Origin: Methanogenium sp. MK-MG | GTDB taxonomy: Archaea > Halobacteriota > Methanomicrobia > Methanomicrobiales > Methanomicrobiaceae | Length of the DNA stretch: 43,616 nucleotides | Direction: 5' to 3' | Assembly: GCF_009914725.1 (NCBI RefSeq) | Contig: NZ_JAAAWJ010000014.1 | Coordinates: 1-43,616 of the forward strand | Part shown: positions 41,319-43,616 of the stretch, one piece after another | How the letters are laid out: every line of letters starts with the position of its first letter | Numbering within the stretch: position 1 is the first letter of the stretch | The notes under the pieces: model-generated | Database searches by the model: none | Told to the model about the DNA's origin: nothing | The model's input: only the letters and a program-made list of their open reading frames with translations | Translations under genes and position numbers: made by a program

Positions 41319-42818
41319 TCACACCGCCTCACGGTACTGGCAGTACTGGTGCCTGAAGTCAACAACCGAGGCAGACGCACAGTTCTTGCAGGCACGGACC
41401 GGCGCTGCCGGCGTTGCCTTGTCAAGGGCGATGACATTGGTCATCATCGTCGCGGTGACCGGCTCGGATGTGAGCAGGCACGGGTAATCGGCAAGGCTCA
41501 TCAGTGCTGCAAACCGGACCGTGATGGCACAGGCCGGATAGACATACCGCTGCGGGTTGTTGATCACATCATTGGTCAGGATTGGCCCGAGGTCAATCGG
41601 CAGGCCGCTCACATTCGGTTTGAAGTCAGCTGCCGTCCCCGCCTTCACCTTGCGTGCCCGGTCCATGATATTCCAGCCGCGGTATACCATGTCCATGAAG
41701 TCACAGTTGTGCAGTTCTGCTGCGGCACCGCGTGTCGGGTAGAGCTGGACATAGTTGTGGAACCGGCGGGTCAGGAATTCAACGACAGACGGCCCGTTGA
41801 ACCCGTCGAGTTCGAGCAGGTACTCTGCTGCGGCAGCACCGCTGCCGGTGGCAAGCGAGAGCACCTGGCCGGAGTTCTTGAACTTTGGAATAGCAGCACG
41901 CAGTGAGTTGTCCATTACCTGGGTCACGGCCTCGATGATGGCCATCACCATATCGTCCTTGCACATGTTGAACGTGGACTGTGCGATATGGTGCCCAATG
42001 TCACCCACACAGTAGGCGGGAATCGTAACGATGTTTGCATAGTGCACACCATCGGCGACGGCTGCCTTCACCACCGGCTCCATCTTTTTGCGATATGCCT
42101 GCATGTACTTCCGCGGATCAAACGAGTCCATGCCAAGGCTGTCCATCAGCCGGGCCTGCGCCTCAACCGGATTTTCATAAATGGCCTGTAACTGCGCAAT
42201 CTCATTTTCAACAGCTGCAGCAAGGGTCTCTCCGCCCTCCACGGATTTCGCAAAGACCTCTCCCACACCATATGAGGTGTTCATACCCCAGGACTTGGCT
42301 GCAAGGAGCGCCTTTTTGTGATCCTGCGGAATGTCGGTATTCTTGAGAATCTGGTTCACCACATTGCTGGTTGAACCGGGAATCATCGCAAAGTCAACCA
42401 CACAGGTCGGCCCGTAGAATCCGGCATACCGGCGGGCGGACTCAAGGCCGATCATCGCATTCATATCTCCAATCTTTGCAATGAAGATGTCCACACTCTT
42501 CCGGAATGCTTCATCCTGATCACAGAGGACCTCAAGGATCACCGGCGTCTGGTAGTGCTCGACAAACGGATCGTCCTCAGGCCTCACGTAGTTTGTGAGA
42601 CCCGTAAGCGAATCATAGTGGGCATTCACTGACTGCTTGTGTAAATCAATGACAGCCTTTGACTGACCGTCCCCCACGGTCATCCTGTTCACTGCATCGA
42701 CATACGGTTTCCCGTCCGTCACGTGGAATTCTGTACCTCTCTTCTCTTTCAGAATATTGACGTCGGCCCACTGGGCGCCCATGGCCTCGTCAATCATTTT
42801 CTTATATAGATTCTCCAT
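41319..42818 (-). CDS. DUF2193 family protein
   Basis: 499-residue soluble protein, the size of the methanogen-restricted DUF2193 family, which I recognise by overall sequence and not by function. Mostly helical, with long helix-forming stretches. The C terminus carries cysteines C477xxC480 and C493 beside H490, a likely metal or iron-sulfur site. It has a good promoter (TATATAAC near 42860-42868 on the minus strand) and ribosome site AGGGGTGA 4 bases before the ATG, which suggests strong expression. It heads the cluster with DUF2180 and the aquaporin. No substrate can be proposed. Confidence 0.8.
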   Translation of the reverse strand: MENLYKKMIDEAMGAQWADVNILKEKRGTEFHVTDGKPYVDAVNRMTVGDGQSKAVIDLHKQSVNAHYDSLTGLTNYVRPEDDPFVEHYQTPVILEVLCDQDEAFRKSVDIFIAKIGDMNAMIGLESARRYAGFYGPTCVVDFAMIPGSTSNVVNQILKNTDIPQDHKKALLAAKSWGMNTSYGVGEVFAKSVEGGETLAAAVENEIAQLQAIYENPVEAQARLMDSLGMDSFDPRKYMQAYRKKMEPVVKAAVADGVHYANIVTIPAYCVGDIGHHIAQSTFNMCKDDMVMAIIEAVTQVMDNSLRAAIPKFKNSGQVLSLATGSGAAAAEYLLELDGFNGPSVVEFLTRRFHNYVQLYPTRGAAAELHNCDFMDMVYRGWNIMDRARKVKAGTAADFKPNVSGLPIDLGPILTNDVINNPQRYVYPACAITVRFAALMSLADYPCLLTSEPVTATMMTNVIALDKATPAAPVRACKNCASASVVDFRHQYCQYREAV

Positions 42819-42859
42819 TTCTTCACCCCTTTGAGGTTGTCCGAGAATGCCACATGATA

Positions 42860-42867
42860 CTATATAA
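42860..42867 (-). promoter_or_regulatory. TATA box of DUF2193 gene
   Basis: TTATATAG on the minus strand, about 46 bases before the ATG, predicting a 20-base leader. A second TATA-like element, GATATATATTC, lies at 42901-42911. Confidence 0.5.
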
Positions 42868-43022
42868 CCCTATCTCAGAACGTCGTGCGCGCAGGGTAGA
42901 ATATATATCAAATAAACCTTGTTTTTGCGAATGCCTGAAAAAATACATTTAAATTGAAATAAAAATGCCATTCCGTGGCCGATGCACCAATCAATCAAAA
43001 AATAGAGAATATTAAGGGCAAA

Positions 43023-43403
43023 CTATATATTCGGACCATCAAACCGGGATGATATCCACTGATGGACCACAGCCTTCAGCTGTACTGCATCCTGCGGCGA
43101 CGACACCTCACGTTTTATATATAATTCCAATTCATCCAGCAGAGGATGGACCACCACATCCAGCATCTTTTCCGGGCTTAATCCCGCTTTATCGCGTGCA
43201 CAGTGGCGAATCAGTTTTCCCATATATTCCATCTCCCCGGTGCTCAGAAGGAGATCTTCAAGAGACATCCCCGTATTTTCACCGGCATCCATGAGCACAC
43301 CACCGGAAAATTGGCGGAAATGGGACATTTGGTTCAGAAATCGACATACAGAAGTGTATTCTTTTTCTGGTATTAATATTCTGATTGCCAAACAGTTATG
43401 CAT
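43023..43403 (-). CDS. small hypothetical protein
   Basis: 126 residues, family not recognised. Soluble and helical in the second half (MSLEDLLLSTGEMEYMGKLIRHCARDKAGLSPEKML). A shorter start at an internal ATG (MSHFRQF) is possible. TATA-like AGTTATTTAAC near 43432-43442 fits the ATG at 43403. It is upstream of DUF2193 on the same strand, but the 204-base gap contains the DUF2193 promoter, so it is a separate unit. Confidence 0.6.
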   Translation of the reverse strand: MHNCLAIRILIPEKEYTSVCRFLNQMSHFRQFSGGVLMDAGENTGMSLEDLLLSTGEMEYMGKLIRHCARDKAGLSPEKMLDVVVHPLLDELELYIKREVSSPQDAVQLKAVVHQWISSRFDGPNI

Positions 43404-43567
43404 GGCAAATATGCATAGCGCATTAACGAAATGTTAAATAACTTTGAAGATTAACAAAGAAGATGGCAGAGTCGTGTCCAGATGACGCAGGAAAGAGGTA
43501 TGATTATTGTCCCATCGGTGTCGATTATTCATCCAAACACATATATGGACAACATTCAGTGATTTCC

Positions 43568-43609
43568 GGCCTGCTGCCAACCCCCCCCCCCAACACATGG
43601 CAGCAGGTC
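43568..43609. repeat. hairpin enclosing an 11-C homopolymer
   Basis: Perfect 10-base arms CCTGCTGCCA/TGGCAGCAGG (12 with a wobble pair) enclose an 18-base loop that contains C11 (43581-43591; G11 on the minus strand). No gene is visible between 43404 and the window end. Confidence 0.6.
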
Positions 43610-43616
43610 TAACGGA

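Overview
The window is a chromosomal stretch of a methanogenic euryarchaeon, most likely of the order Methanomicrobiales. The machinery is archaeal throughout: TFB, Gar1, SRP19, S6e, S8e, aIF2/5B-type IF-2, RIO2 kinase, a Thg1-type enzyme and cupin phosphoglucose isomerase. Methanogen markers are MptE (tetrahydromethanopterin synthesis), HypB, DUF2193, DUF2180 and a B12/radical SAM protein that may be the methyl-CoM reductase glutamine methyltransferase. TATA boxes sit about 25 bases ahead of several starts, so some genes appear nearly leaderless, and others have clear GGAGG/GGTGA ribosome sites. I see no virus, insertion sequence, integrase or CRISPR array.

Layout, left to right. 1-2014: the C-terminal two thirds of isoleucyl-tRNA synthetase. 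2078-3125 (minus): Thg1-like enzyme and a PRC-barrel protein, divergent from an M50/CBS protease. 4337-8061 (minus): a tightly overlapping operon of RCK-DHH phosphoesterase, mptE and a HhH radical SAM protein, followed by tRNA-Lys(CTT). 8338-15079: an ABC export module whose ATPase is divergent from two permeases. The first permease is fused to a PrsW-type intramembrane protease domain. Two secreted PEGA-repeat proteins follow. 15151-16452: B12/radical SAM methyltransferase.

16547-21336: an acetate module with acetyl-CoA synthetase and an OFA-type transporter on the minus strand, divergent from a HTH-PAS regulator. Three palindromes lie between them, two of which share the core ATGCA-N-TGCAT. 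21478-21549: tRNA-His without an encoded G-1. 22189-29045: information-processing genes (IF-2, S6e, S8e, SRP19, Gar1, TFB) mixed with hypB, DUF2240 and a PHP phosphoesterase. 29093-29751: tRNA-Ala(CGC) directly followed by the C-terminal half of a BASS-family transporter. 29837-35058: thiL and rio2 (minus), divergent from ttuA/ncs6, a K+ channel with RCK domains, and nadE. 35065-40271: cupin PGI and a surface CARDB-type protein (minus), divergent from a TrmB-like regulator, an unknown protein and a FAD disulfide oxidoreductase. 40293-43403 (minus): aquaporin, DUF2180 zinc protein, DUF2193 protein and a small unknown. The right edge holds a hairpin with an 11-C loop.

The best leads are the permease-PrsW fusion next to the PEGA pair, the palindromic operators at the acs/regulator divergence, the DUF2193-DUF2180-aquaporin cluster, and the pairing of a Thg1-type gene with a tRNA-His that needs G-1 addition. 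All functions are read from sequence motifs without database searches.
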